Positions 55,950 to 64,000 of a DNA stretch of 64,000 nucleotides are shown here, one piece after another. Each line of letters begins with the position of its first letter. Within the stretch, counting starts at the first letter, position 1. The DNA comes from Streptomyces fradiae (GTDB lineage: Bacteria > Actinomycetota > Actinomycetes > Streptomycetales > Streptomycetaceae): the NCBI RefSeq assembly GCF_041270065.1, contig NZ_CP065958.1:3596001-3660000 (forward strand). Reading direction: 5' to 3'. The position numbers were made by a program, and so were the translations under genes. The notes under the pieces were generated by a model. It was not told the DNA's origin, searched no databases, and saw only the letters and a list, made by a program, of their open reading frames with translations.

Positions 55950-57072
55950 CTGAGGGGCCGGACAGCTCGGCCGCGATGTGTTCGGCGATCTGTACGGCGT
56001 TCAGGGCGGCGCCCTTGCGGAGGTTGTCGGCGCAGGCGAAGAACTCCAGGGCCCGCTCGTCGTCGGGGCTCCGGCGCACCCGCCCCACCCACGTGGGGTC
56101 GGTGCCCACGACGTCGGCCGGCGTCGGGTAGTCGCCGGCGGCGGGATCGTCGTACAGCACCACTCCCGGCGAGGTGGCCAGGATCTCGTGCGCGCGGCCC
56201 ACCGTCACCGGCCGCTCGAAGCGGGCGTGCACGGAGGCGGAGTGCCCGGTGACGACCGGCACCCGGACGCAGGTGGCGGTGACCCGCAGCCGCGGCAGGT
56301 CCAGGATCTTGCGGATCTCCTCGCGGACGGCCAGCTCCTCGGAGGACCAGCCGTCGGCGGCGGGCGCGCCCGACCAGGGCAGCACGTTGAGGGCGAGCGG
56401 CCCGGGGAAGGGGCCGGTGTGGTCGCCGACGGCCCGCCGGACGTCCCCGGGGTGGTTGCCGAGCTCGCTGCCGGTGACCAGGGCCAGCTGCTCGCGCAGC
56501 GCGCCCGTACCGGCCCTGCCCGCGCCGCTGGCGGCCTGCTGGACCGTCACGACGAGCTCGTCGAGTCCGTACTCGGCGTGCAGCGCGCCCGCGGCGACGA
56601 CCAGGGTGAGGGTCGCGCAGCCGGGGCTGGCGACGATGCCGCGCGGGCGCACCCGGGCGGCGTGCGCGTTGATCTCGGGGACCACGAGCGGCACGTCGGA
56701 GTCGCCCCGGAAGGCGGCGGAGGTGTCCACGACCACCGCGCCCTTGGCGGCGGCGATCGGCGCCCAGCGGGCCGCGACGGCCTCGGGCACCAGGAAGAGC
56801 GCGAGGTCGACGCCCGCCAGGTGCTCCTCGTGCGCCTCGCTCAGCGCGAGGACCTCGCACTCCTCCCCTCGTACGGTCAGCCTGCGGCCGGCCGTACGAG
56901 GGGAGGCGAGCAGCCGGATCTCGCCCCAGACGTCCGCGTGGTGCGACAGCGTCCGGAGCAGCACGGAGCCGACCGCCCCGGTCGCTCCCACGACCGCGAG
57001 CGTCGGCTTGCCGGTGCCGGGCATGCCCGATGTACCCGTGCCCGATGTACCCGACGTACCTACCGGGGGCAC
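55933..57072 (-). CDS. asd: Aspartate-semialdehyde dehydrogenase
   Basis: 379 residues from GTG 57072, one base after the lysC stop; ATG 57024 (MPGTGKPTLAVVG) is an alternative that drops a TSGTSG-type leader. NADP-binding VVGATGAVGSVLLR, catalytic Cys152 in VASPGCATLT, and the substrate region RVTATCVRVPVVTGHSASVHA. Converts aspartyl phosphate to aspartate semialdehyde for lysine/diaminopimelate, threonine and methionine. Translationally coupled to lysC. Confidence 0.94.
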   Translation of the reverse strand: MPPVGTSGTSGTGTSGMPGTGKPTLAVVGATGAVGSVLLRTLSHHADVWGEIRLLASPRTAGRRLTVRGEECEVLALSEAHEEHLAGVDLALFLVPEAVAARWAPIAAAKGAVVVDTSAAFRGDSDVPLVVPEINAHAARVRPRGIVASPGCATLTLVVAAGALHAEYGLDELVVTVQQAASGAGRAGTGALREQLALVTGSELGNHPGDVRRAVGDHTGPFPGPLALNVLPWSGAPAADGWSSEELAVREEIRKILDLPRLRVTATCVRVPVVTGHSASVHARFERPVTVGRAHEILATSPGVVLYDDPAAGDYPTPADVVGTDPTWVGRVRRSPDDERALEFFACADNLRKGAALNAVQIAEHIAAELSGPSGTSDR

Positions 57073-57073
57073 G

Positions 57074-58345
57074 TCACCGGCCGGTGCCGCCGTAGACGAC
57101 GGCCTCGTCGGAGTCGGAGTCCAGACCGAAGGCGGTGTGCACGGCGGTCACGGCCTCGTTGACGTCGTCGGCGCGGGTCACGACCGAGATGCGGATCTCG
57201 GAGGTGGAGATCAGCTCGATGTTGACGCCCGCGTCGGACAGCGCGCGGAAGAAGTCCGCGGTGACGCCCGGGTTGGTCTTCATACCGGCGCCAACCAGGG
57301 AGATCTTGCCGATCTGGTCGTCGTAGCGCAGCGAGTCGAAGCCGATCGTGGCCTTCGTCTTCTCCAGGGCGTCGATGGCCTTGCGGCCCTCGGCCTTGGG
57401 AAGCGTGAAGGAGATGTCCGTCAGGCCGGTGGAGGCCGCGGACACGTTCTGCACGATCATGTCGATGTTGATCTCGGCGTCCGCGACGGCCCGGAAGATG
57501 GCGGCGGCCTCGCCCGGCTTGTCCGGCACGCCGACGACCGTGATCTTGGCCTCGGAGGTGTCGTGCGCGACACCGGAGATGATGGCCTGCTCCACCTTCG
57601 GATCCCCTGTCGGTTCGTTGCTGACCCACGTGCCCTGCAGCCCCGAGAAGGAGGAGCGGACGTGGATCGGGATGTTGTAGCGGCGTGCGTACTCGACGCA
57701 CCGGTGCAGCAGCACCTTGGAGCCGGAGGCGGCGAGCTCCAGCATGTCCTCGAAGGAGATCCAGTCGATCTTCTTCGCCTTCTTCACCACGCGCGGGTCG
57801 GCGGTGAAGACGCCGTCGACGTCCGTGTAGATCTCGCAGACCTCGGCGTCGAGCGCGGCGGCCAGGGCGACGGCGGTCGTGTCCGAGCCGCCGCGGCCCA
57901 GGGTGGTGATGTCCTTCTTGTCGGCGGACACACCCTGGAAGCCGGCCACGATGGCGATGTTGCCCTCGTCGAGCGCGGTACGGATCCGGCCCGGCGTGAC
58001 ATCGATGATGCGCGCTTTGTTGTGGACCGAGTCGGTGATGACACCGGCCTGGCTGCCCGTGAACGACTGGGCCTCGTGGCCCAGGTTTTTGATCGCCATG
58101 GCCAGCAGGGCCATGGAGATCCGCTCTCCGGCGGTCAGCAGCATGTCGAACTCACGGCCGGCCGGCATCGGGGATACCTGCTCGGCGAGATCGATCAACT
58201 CGTCCGTCGTGTCGCCCATCGCGGAGACCACGACGACCACTTGGTGGCCGTTCTTCTTGGCTTCCACGATTCGCTTGGCGACGCGCTTGATGCCTTCGGC
58301 ATCGGCAACGGAGGAGCCTCCGTACTTCTGCACGACAAGGCCCAC
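57074..58345 (-). CDS. lysC: Aspartate kinase
   Basis: 423 residues from GTG 58345 (GTGGGCCTTGTCGTGCAG, encoding [15 protein letters not shown]). Kinase signature [39 protein letters not shown] and two ACT domains at the C-terminus (~265-410). Lys/Thr feedback control is expected. An internal GTG (57595, codon 251, [17 protein letters not shown]) has AGGGGA six bases upstream, matching the alternative beta-subunit start known in actinobacterial LysC; this would give a 173-residue regulatory subunit. First enzyme of the aspartate pathway. Confidence 0.95.
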   Translation of the reverse strand: MGLVVQKYGGSSVADAEGIKRVAKRIVEAKKNGHQVVVVVSAMGDTTDELIDLAEQVSPMPAGREFDMLLTAGERISMALLAMAIKNLGHEAQSFTGSQAGVITDSVHNKARIIDVTPGRIRTALDEGNIAIVAGFQGVSADKKDITTLGRGGSDTTAVALAAALDAEVCEIYTDVDGVFTADPRVVKKAKKIDWISFEDMLELAASGSKVLLHRCVEYARRYNIPIHVRSSFSGLQGTWVSNEPTGDPKVEQAIISGVAHDTSEAKITVVGVPDKPGEAAAIFRAVADAEINIDMIVQNVSAASTGLTDISFTLPKAEGRKAIDALEKTKATIGFDSLRYDDQIGKISLVGAGMKTNPGVTADFFRALSDAGVNIELISTSEIRISVVTRADDVNEAVTAVHTAFGLDSDSDEAVVYGGTGR

Positions 58346-58564
58346 GTGCGCTCCTCGCTCAGTCTCTGCCGCAGTGAACACTGCGGTCGGCGTCAGTTTA
58401 ACGAGCGGGCCGGAATCGCCGACCGTATATCACATCTTGAGATGCGATGCTCGGTACGTGATCATGCGCGCGTTGCGCCGGTGGCTCGGACCGCCCTGGC
58501 CACCGCCTTCCCGGGCAGCCGGGATGTACGCGGGCGTGTGGGCCGTCTCACATTTCGGTACCGC

Positions 58565-60579
58565 TCAGGTGCCGATATCCCCGCCGGGCCGCGGGCGGTG
58601 CAGGACGTGCACCGTGAACGGATGGTCCTCGCCCAGCAGCCGCAGGCTGTCCGCGAGCACCGCGTCGTAGTCGGCCGCCGCCTGTTCCGTCCGCCCCACC
58701 GCTGCGTACAGATGCACCAGGTTGAGCCGGGAGGTGAGCGTGTCGGAGTGCCCGGGCCCCAGGAGCCGCACCCGCTCGGCGAGCGTCGCCTCGTGCACCG
58801 CGATCGCCTCCTCCGGATACCCGGCTTCCTGGTAGGCCACGCCCAGGTTGTTCCGCACCCGCAGGGTGTCCCGGTGGGCGGGCCCGAGCAGCCGCTCCAG
58901 GCCGGCGAGCGCGCCCTCCAGGAGCCGCACGGCCCCATCGGTGTCGCCGAGATACCGCAGGGTGACCGCGAGCCGCGCCCGCGCCAGATGGGTCTCGGCC
59001 CGGTCCTCCCCGAGCAGCCGGGTCAGATCGTCGACGACCTGTTCCTGCGCCCACGCCGCCGCGGCCGCCTCATTCGTCCGCGCCCAGCACTCGGCGACGC
59101 CCTCCCGGGCGAGCACGGTCAGCGGGTCGTCCGCGCCGAGGACCCGCTCACGGGCGCGAGCGGCCCGCTCGAACCACTCCTCCGCGAGATCCCAGTCCCC
59201 CGTGTCGAGCAGCCGCCACGCCGCACGCACGACGAGTTCCGCCGTCCGCGCGCTGTCCACGGAGGCGTCCGCCTGCTGGACATAGGCGTCGACGTGCGGG
59301 AACAGCTCCCGCCAGGCCCGCCACCCCGCCGGATCGTCCAGATGCTCCGGCAGTACGGCGAGCAGCGCCTCCTCGGCCGTCCGCCGGGCCGCGTCGATGT
59401 CGGCCGCCCGCCGGTGCGGATCGGCCGCGTCCGGCGTACGCGCCACCGCCTGGACCAGCCGGTGTACGGACACGGTGCCGTCGTCGTGCACGGTGAGCAT
59501 GCTGTGCCGGGCGAGCAGCCCGAGCGCGCCGCGTACGGCGAAGGGCGCGGCGATCCGGTCGAGCAGCGCGCGCGGGATCCGGTCCGGCGCCCACCAGGCG
59601 AGCACCCGCAGGATGGTGCCGGTCAGCGGGTCGGCCTCGGCCAGCCGGTCGAGCGTCAGCCGCCAGGTCCAGGCGACGGCGACCTCGTTGGCCCCGCCGC
59701 CGATCCGGAGGGCGTACACCTCCCCCGCGTACGAGGAGAGCTGCTCCAGGTACTCGACGGGGCTCGTGCCGGTCTGTCCGCAGAACGCGGCGGCCTGGTC
59801 GATCGCCAGCGGCAACTGCCCGAGCACGGCGCACAGTCGGTGCACTCCGCCGGTGTCCCGGGGGCCGGTGTGGGTGAGGATCCGGGTGAACATCTCGACG
59901 GCCTCGTGCGCGGCCGGCACGTCCAGGGTCAGGACCCGGGCGATGCCGTGCCAGCCGCCGGTCTGCCGGGGGTGACGAGGATCCGGCCCCGGCGGACCCG
60001 GTCGAGCAGCGGCGCGAGGTCCTCGGGCGCGGAGACGTTGTCGAGGACGAGCAGCCAGTCGTCGTGCCCGGACAGCCACTGCAGGGCCCGTTCGCGCAGG
60101 GCTTCCGGGGGCAGTACGTCGATGAGCGCGGGCTGCAGCGCGGCCCCGAGGCCCGCCAGGCCGGCGTCCAGATCGGCGCGGCTCTCGGCGGTGATCCACC
60201 AGACGAGCGCGGGCGGTTGAGCACCTTCGCCGGTCCGGCTCTCCGCCCGGCTCTCTGTCCGGCTCTCCGCCCAGCGGGCGGCGAGGGTGGACTTGCCGAC
60301 GCCGCCGAGCCCGCAGATCACGAGCAGGTCGGAGCCCGCCGCGAAGCCCTCGTCCAGCCGCTCCAACTCCTCGCGGCGGCCGACGAAATGGGCGCTGCGG
60401 CGCGGCACGTTGACCAGGGGGTGAGTCGCCGAGGCCGCGCTCAGGGCCTCCGGCGGGAGCAGGGTGGCGTGTTCGACCTGGGTGACATGGTCGCCGGTGG
60501 TGACCCGCTCGATGTTCCCGCCGGCCGCGACCGAACGGTCGCCCCCGGCCTCGACGTCTCCGCCCTTGCGTCCCCTCAC
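58565..60579 (-). pseudogene. NLR-type NB-ARC/TPR protein, frameshifted (STAND NTPase)
   Basis: The gene starts with GTG 60579, overlapping the upstream effector stop (GTGA). The 22-residue motif at 9-30 is followed by the NB-ARC domain: P-loop GLGGVGKST (90-98), Walker B DDWLLVLDNV and RGRILVT. At the G5 run near 59968-59974 one base appears missing: frame 1 stops after ~216 codons, while the next frame continues with RQTGGWHGIARVLTLDV, GQLPLAIDQAAAF and at least four TPRs (LLGPAHRDTLRVRNNLGVAYQEAGYP). Restored, the protein would be ~670 residues. It is inactive as read unless the shift is a sequencing error, slippage or phase variation. NLR proteins sense a signal and activate an effector by oligomerisation. 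Confidence 0.82.
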
Positions 60580-61046
60580 GCGTCCCCCGTGGACACGCTG
60601 CCGATGTCACCGCCGGCGGCCACGGAACGGTCGCCGGAGGCGGTGACGGGACCGGTCGCGGGCCGGGCAATGGGGTTGCCGGGGGCTGGGGTTCCGCCGG
60701 ACGGGGGCGGTGTGGGCGCCGGTCCTGCCGTCGCCCTGTCGCCCGTGGCCACCGCCCCGATGTTCCCGCCCGCCGCGACCGACCGTTCACCGGCGGCCGT
60801 CACGCCGGTCGTTGCGGCGCCGCCGCTGCCGCCGCCCCTGAGGGACCACAGCGACAGGCCGAGCCCGGCGGCGGCGAGCACCGCGCCGGCCACGCTCGCG
60901 ATCTGATCGGCCTTCCCGAGGTCGGCCACGGCCACCGCGACCAGGGCCGCGACCCCGATGACCCCGATCCCGATCCCCGCCCACCAAAGGGCCTTCGACC
61001 GACCGTCCGACCGGCTGCCCGACACTCCGCTCCCCGTCATGAACAC
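60576..61046 (-). CDS. Two-helix membrane protein with duplicated amyloid-like motif (candidate NLR effector)
   Basis: 156 residues. Two membrane helices (~20-41 and ~47-69) joined by a short turn, then a Gly-rich spacer. Two copies of a 22-residue motif lie at 82-103 and 134-155 (core GxRSVAAGGxIGxVxTGD), separated by a Pro-rich linker. The same motif occurs once at the N-terminus of the coupled NLR protein. Sharing such a motif between a membrane protein and an adjacent NLR is the layout of bacterial amyloid signalling pairs, where the NLR motif templates the effector's. Inferred role: pore-forming or membrane-disrupting effector. Function not demonstrated. Confidence 0.65.
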   Translation of the reverse strand: MFMTGSGVSGSRSDGRSKALWWAGIGIGVIGVAALVAVAVADLGKADQIASVAGAVLAAAGLGLSLWSLRGGGSGGAATTGVTAAGERSVAAGGNIGAVATGDRATAGPAPTPPPSGGTPAPGNPIARPATGPVTASGDRSVAAGGDIGSVSTGDA

Positions 61047-61094
61047 ATGATTGCAGCCCTGGACAGGCCGCGTCCCGGCTGCGAGTCTCCCGCC

Positions 61095-61988
61095 ATGCGA
61101 TCACGTCCCGCCCCCGCCGCTCTCGCGGTCCTCGCCGCGCTGACCGCCCTCGCCGCCTCCGCCTGCGCGCCCCAGGAGGCCGACGGCACCGCCTCCGGTC
61201 CGTCCGGCTCGTCCACCGCAGGACCCTCGAAGGCCTCCTGCGCGCCCGCCGCCCTGGCCACGAAGGCCAAGGGGAAGCTCACCGTCGGCACGGACACGCC
61301 CGCGTACGCCCCCTGGTTCCAGGACGACGACCCGGCCAACGGCAAGGGCTACGAGTCGGCCGTCGCGTACGCCGTCGCCAAGCGCCTCGGCTTCGCCGAG
61401 AAGGACGTGGTCTGGCAGAAGGTCGCCTTCAACAACGCCTTCGCGCCCGGCGCGAAGACCTTCGACTTCGACATCAACCAGGTGTCGGTCAACGAGGACC
61501 GCCGCAAGGCCGTCGACCTGTCCAGCGGCTACTACGACGTGCGCCAGGCCGTCATCGCGCTCAAGGACTCCCCCGCCGCCAAGGCGACCGACCTCGCCGG
61601 TCTCAAGGGCGCCCGGCTCGGCGCGCAGGTCGGCACGACCAGCCTCGACGTCATCAACGAGCAGATCAAGCCGGACCGCCCGGCCGCCGTCTTCCAGAAG
61701 AACGACCTCGCCAAGTCCGCCCTCAAGAACGGCCAGGTCGACGCCATCGTCGTCGACCTCCCCACCGCCTTCTACATCACCGGCGCCGAGGTGCCGGAGG
61801 CCAAGGTGGTCGGCCAGTTCGAAGCGACAGGGGGCGCCAAGGAGCAGTTCGGCCTCGTCCTCGACAAGGGCTCCGCGCTGACGTCCTGCGTCTCCCGGGC
61901 CGTGGACGCCCTGCGCGCCGACGGCACCCTCGCCGCCATCGAGAAGCAGTGGCTGTCGGACGCGGCGGGCGCGCCGGTGCTCAAGTGA
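61095..61988 (+). CDS. ABC transporter substrate-binding lipoprotein, amino-acid type
   Basis: 297 residues from ATG 61095. Lipoprotein signal peptide ending in the lipobox AASAC. The SBP_bac_3 domain has LTVGTDTPAYAPWF, FDFDINQVSVNEDRR (the TP/ISxxRR motif), DLAGLKGARLGAQVGTT and the C-terminal CVSRAVDALRADGTL. Amino-acid specificity (polar amino acid family) is likely, ligand not defined. GTGA-coupled to the permease. Divergent from the effector/NLR unit by ~48 bp. Confidence 0.9.
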   Translation: MRSRPAPAALAVLAALTALAASACAPQEADGTASGPSGSSTAGPSKASCAPAALATKAKGKLTVGTDTPAYAPWFQDDDPANGKGYESAVAYAVAKRLGFAEKDVVWQKVAFNNAFAPGAKTFDFDINQVSVNEDRRKAVDLSSGYYDVRQAVIALKDSPAAKATDLAGLKGARLGAQVGTTSLDVINEQIKPDRPAAVFQKNDLAKSALKNGQVDAIVVDLPTAFYITGAEVPEAKVVGQFEATGGAKEQFGLVLDKGSALTSCVSRAVDALRADGTLAAIEKQWLSDAAGAPVLK

Positions 61989-62875
61989 CCACCAGCGACC
62001 TCGCGAAGGAGGCCGCCGCGCCCGACGACACGTACACCCCGTCGGCGCGGCGGCTCGCCCGCGAGCGCCACCGCCGCTCCCGTACCCGCCGCGCCACCGC
62101 CGTCGCCGCGCTCAGCACGGCCGCGACGCTCGCCGTCCTGTACGTGGTCGTCACCCGCTCCCCCGGCTGGCCGCGTACCAAGGAGACCTTCTTCAGCGCG
62201 GAGTACGCCCGCCGGGCGCTGCCCCTGGTCCTCGACGGCCTGTGGCTCAACCTGCGCCTGCTGGTGGTGTGCGGCGCCGTCGCGCTCGCCCTCGGGATGC
62301 TGCTCGCGCTCGCCCGTACGGTGCGCGGCCCGGCGCTGTTCCCGCTGCGGGCGCTGGCCACCGCGTACGTCGACTTCTTCCGCGGCCTGCCGTTGATCAT
62401 CTGCCTGCTCGCCGTGATCTTCGGCCTGCCCGCGCTGCGCCTCCAGGGCGTCCCCACCGACCCCGTCGTCCTCGGCGGGATCGCGCTGGTCCTCACGTAC
62501 TCCGCCTATCTGGCCGAGGTCTTCCGGGCCGGCATCGAGAGCGTGCACCCGGCCCAGCGCGCCGCCGCCCGCTCCCTCGGCCTGTCGAGCGCGCAGACCA
62601 TGCGGTTCGTCGTCCTGCCGCAGGCCGTACGGAGGGTGGTGCCGCCGCTCCTCAACGACCTGGTCTCGCTCCAGAAGGACACCGGCCTGGTCTCCATCGC
62701 GGGCGCGGTCGACGCCGTGTACGCGGCGCAGATCCTGGCCGGCAAGACCTTCAACTACACCCCGTACGTCGTCGCGGGCCTCGTCTTCGTCGTCCTGACG
62801 ATCCCGATGACCCGGTTCACCGACTGGGTCACGGCCCGGATGAACCGCCGCCAGTCCCAGGGAGGGACCGTATGA
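61985..62875 (+). CDS. ABC transporter permease, HisMQ-like amino-acid type
   Basis: 296 residues from GTG 61985. Long cytoplasmic N-terminus, an extra membrane helix (~48-65), then the HisM-type core with five helices and the EAA loop YLAEVFRAGIESVHPAQRAAARSLGLS. Single permease gene, so it probably acts as a homodimer. Coupled by ATGA to the ATPase gene. Confidence 0.92.
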   Translation: MTTSDLAKEAAAPDDTYTPSARRLARERHRRSRTRRATAVAALSTAATLAVLYVVVTRSPGWPRTKETFFSAEYARRALPLVLDGLWLNLRLLVVCGAVALALGMLLALARTVRGPALFPLRALATAYVDFFRGLPLIICLLAVIFGLPALRLQGVPTDPVVLGGIALVLTYSAYLAEVFRAGIESVHPAQRAAARSLGLSSAQTMRFVVLPQAVRRVVPPLLNDLVSLQKDTGLVSIAGAVDAVYAAQILAGKTFNYTPYVVAGLVFVVLTIPMTRFTDWVTARMNRRQSQGGTV

Positions 62876-63654
62876 CGCAGGCCCCGGCCCCGGACCCGGA
62901 CCCGGTCCTCCGCCTCGAATCGGTCCGTAAGACGTACGGGCACGGGCACGGCAGCTCGGTCGTCCTGCGCGATGTCGACCTCACCGTCCCGCAGCACTCG
63001 GTCACCGTCCTCATCGGCGCCTCCGGCTCGGGCAAGTCGACCCTCCTCAAGTGCGCCAATCTCCTGGAGGAGGTCGACGACGGCGCGATCTTCCTCGACG
63101 GCGAGGAGATCACCGACCCGCGCGTGGACGCCGATGCCGTACGGCGCCGGATCGGCGTCGTCTTCCAGGCGTACAACCTCTTCCCGCACATGAGCGTGCT
63201 CGACAACATCGCGCTCGCCCCGCGCCGGGTCCACAAGGCCGCCCGCCGGGAGGCCGAGGACCGCGCCCGCGAGCTGCTCGGCCGGCTCGGGCTCGGGGAC
63301 AAGGCCGCCGAATACCCGGACCGGCTCAGCGGCGGCCAGCAGCAGCGTGTCGCCATCGCCCGCGCCCTCGCGAACCGGCCCCGGCTGCTGCTCCTCGACG
63401 AGGTGACCGCGGCGCTCGACCCGGAGCTGGTGGGCGAGGTCCTGAACGTGGTCCGGGACCTCAAGGAGGACGGCATGACCATGGTCGTCGCCACCCACGA
63501 GATGGGCTTCGCCCGCGAGGTCGCCGACCAGGTCTGCTTCCTCGCCGACGGGGTCGTCCTGGAGCGCGGCACCCCGGCCGAGGTCTTCGGCGCGCCCGCG
63601 CACGAGCGGACCCGACGGTTCCTCAGCCGGATCGTGGAGGCGGGCCGGCTGTAA
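62872..63654 (+). CDS. ABC transporter ATP-binding protein, amino-acid type
   Basis: 260 residues. Walker A GASGSGKST, signature LSGGQQQRVAIARAL, Walker B LLLLDEVTAALD, D-loop and the His switch THEMGF, all intact. FQAYNLFPHMSVLDNI is typical of GlnQ/HisP-type ATPases. Completes the three-gene importer. Confidence 0.94.
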   Translation: MTQAPAPDPDPVLRLESVRKTYGHGHGSSVVLRDVDLTVPQHSVTVLIGASGSGKSTLLKCANLLEEVDDGAIFLDGEEITDPRVDADAVRRRIGVVFQAYNLFPHMSVLDNIALAPRRVHKAARREAEDRARELLGRLGLGDKAAEYPDRLSGGQQQRVAIARALANRPRLLLLDEVTAALDPELVGEVLNVVRDLKEDGMTMVVATHEMGFAREVADQVCFLADGVVLERGTPAEVFGAPAHERTRRFLSRIVEAGRL

Positions 63655-63660
63655 CGGCGA

Positions 63661-63738
63661 CAGCCGGCCCCCGGCCTTCGGACAGGCAGCCGGCCCCCGG
63701 CCTTCGGACAGGCAGCCGGCCCTCGGCCTTCGGACAGG
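63661..63738. repeat. Three 26-bp tandem repeats after the ABC transporter
   Basis: CAGCCGGCCCCCGGCCTTCG-type unit (26 bp) at 63661, 63687 and 63713; copies 1 and 2 identical, copy 3 with one difference. Internal CGGC/GCCG symmetry could form a terminator hairpin. A second, ~23-bp repeat of the following gene's stop region lies just beyond (63742-63788). Confidence 0.88.
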
Positions 63739-63765
63739 TCCGTCAGACCCCTTGCGGCCGAGGCG

Positions 63766-64000
63766 TCAGACTCCCTTGCGGCCGAGGCCGCCCAGCTCCT
63801 CCGCCATCACGCGCCCCGCCTCCTCCGCGAGGACGTCCTCCGTCAGGTCCTCGTCCGTGTCGAGCCCCGCCAGGTCGGCGAGCGGCTGGTCGAGCCGGAC
63901 GTGGGCCACCAGGGACTGGAGGGCGCGCAGGGTGGCGGAGGCGGTGGGGCCCCAGTTCGAGAAGTACGAGAACTGCCACCACCACAGCGCCTCGCTGGTC
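63766..64000 (-). CDS. DUF5063-like protein (3' end only)
   Basis: The gene runs in from the right edge on the minus strand; the last 77 codons are visible: ALWWWQFSYFSNWGPTASATL at the start and AEELGGLGRKGV at the end, with an acidic stretch (DTDEDLTEDVLAEEAG). LWWWQFSYFSNWG is characteristic of DUF5063, which sits beside recR upstream of lysC in Streptomyces. Function unknown. The last 7 codons are repeated after the stop. Confidence 0.75.
   Translation of the reverse strand, partial: TSEALWWWQFSYFSNWGPTASATLRALQSLVAHVRLDQPLADLAGLDTDEDLTEDVLAEEAGRVMAEELGGLGRKGV

Noticed and set aside
56174..60220. 1348-codon + strand frame opposite asd, lysC and the NLR gene
   Set aside because: No domain or start signal; antisense shadow of well-supported genes.

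Overview
This 64 kb window is very GC-rich actinobacterial chromosome with GTG starts, four-base start/stop overlaps and leaderless-looking promoters. WblA, Crp, a 6C RNA and the local gene order all point to Streptomyces. From memory, most of the window matches the S. coelicolor SCO3550-SCO3617 neighbourhood, with strain-specific inserts.

Layout. 1-9.2 kb: the end of an MrfA/YprA-type helicase, then a leftward tad/Flp pilus cluster (ssd-tadA-tadB-two repeat-born micro-ORFs-tadC-flp-tadE-tadG-like), a 6C RNA, a HAD hydrolase, a probable 6S-like RNA region and a degenerate Fic-like protein. 9.3-24.3 kb: CooC-like ATPase with a remnant of a second copy, a deacetylase-like lipoprotein, a SulP-carbonic anhydrase fusion, acsA, nhaA, a holin-like protein, an alpha/beta hydrolase, MarP protease, a Nudix hydrolase, endonuclease III and crp. 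24.3-36 kb: SPFH protein, MBL hydrolase, second Nudix hydrolase, RidA, a DUF4177 protein, a pair of ArsA-like (Get3-like) ATPases, wblA divergent from a class A penicillin-binding protein, YqeY-like protein, phosphoesterase, a Pr6Pr-like membrane protein and tRNA-Pro(CGG).

36.1-43.3 kb is an arsenic-resistance island: three ArsR repressors, ACR3 efflux pump, thioredoxin-coupled ArsC, thioredoxin reductase, an ArsO-like flavoprotein and an ArsN-like acetyltransferase. It lies between 103-bp direct repeats (100/103 identical) that start at the anticodon loop of tRNA-Pro and run through its terminator. No integrase is present. 43.3-48.6 kb: a CHAT-domain protease with a coupled partner gene, divergent from a Ser/Thr kinase. 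48.6-58.4 kb: conserved proteins, a methyltransferase, an S9 peptidase, SURF1, a SigE-family sigma factor with a probable cognate membrane regulator, and the asd-lysC operon. 58.5-61.0 kb: a two-gene unit in which a small two-helix membrane protein and an NB-ARC/TPR (NLR-type) protein carry copies of the same 22-residue Gly-rich motif; the NLR gene has a -1 frameshift. 61.1-63.7 kb: an amino-acid-type ABC importer, followed by the 3' end of a DUF5063-like gene.

The most unusual items are the motif-sharing membrane protein/NLR pair (resembling amyloid-signalling NLR systems), the CHAT module, the integrase-less ars island, the 122-bp tandem triplication inside the tad operon, and the five 11-bp helically phased repeats between wblA and the PBP gene.
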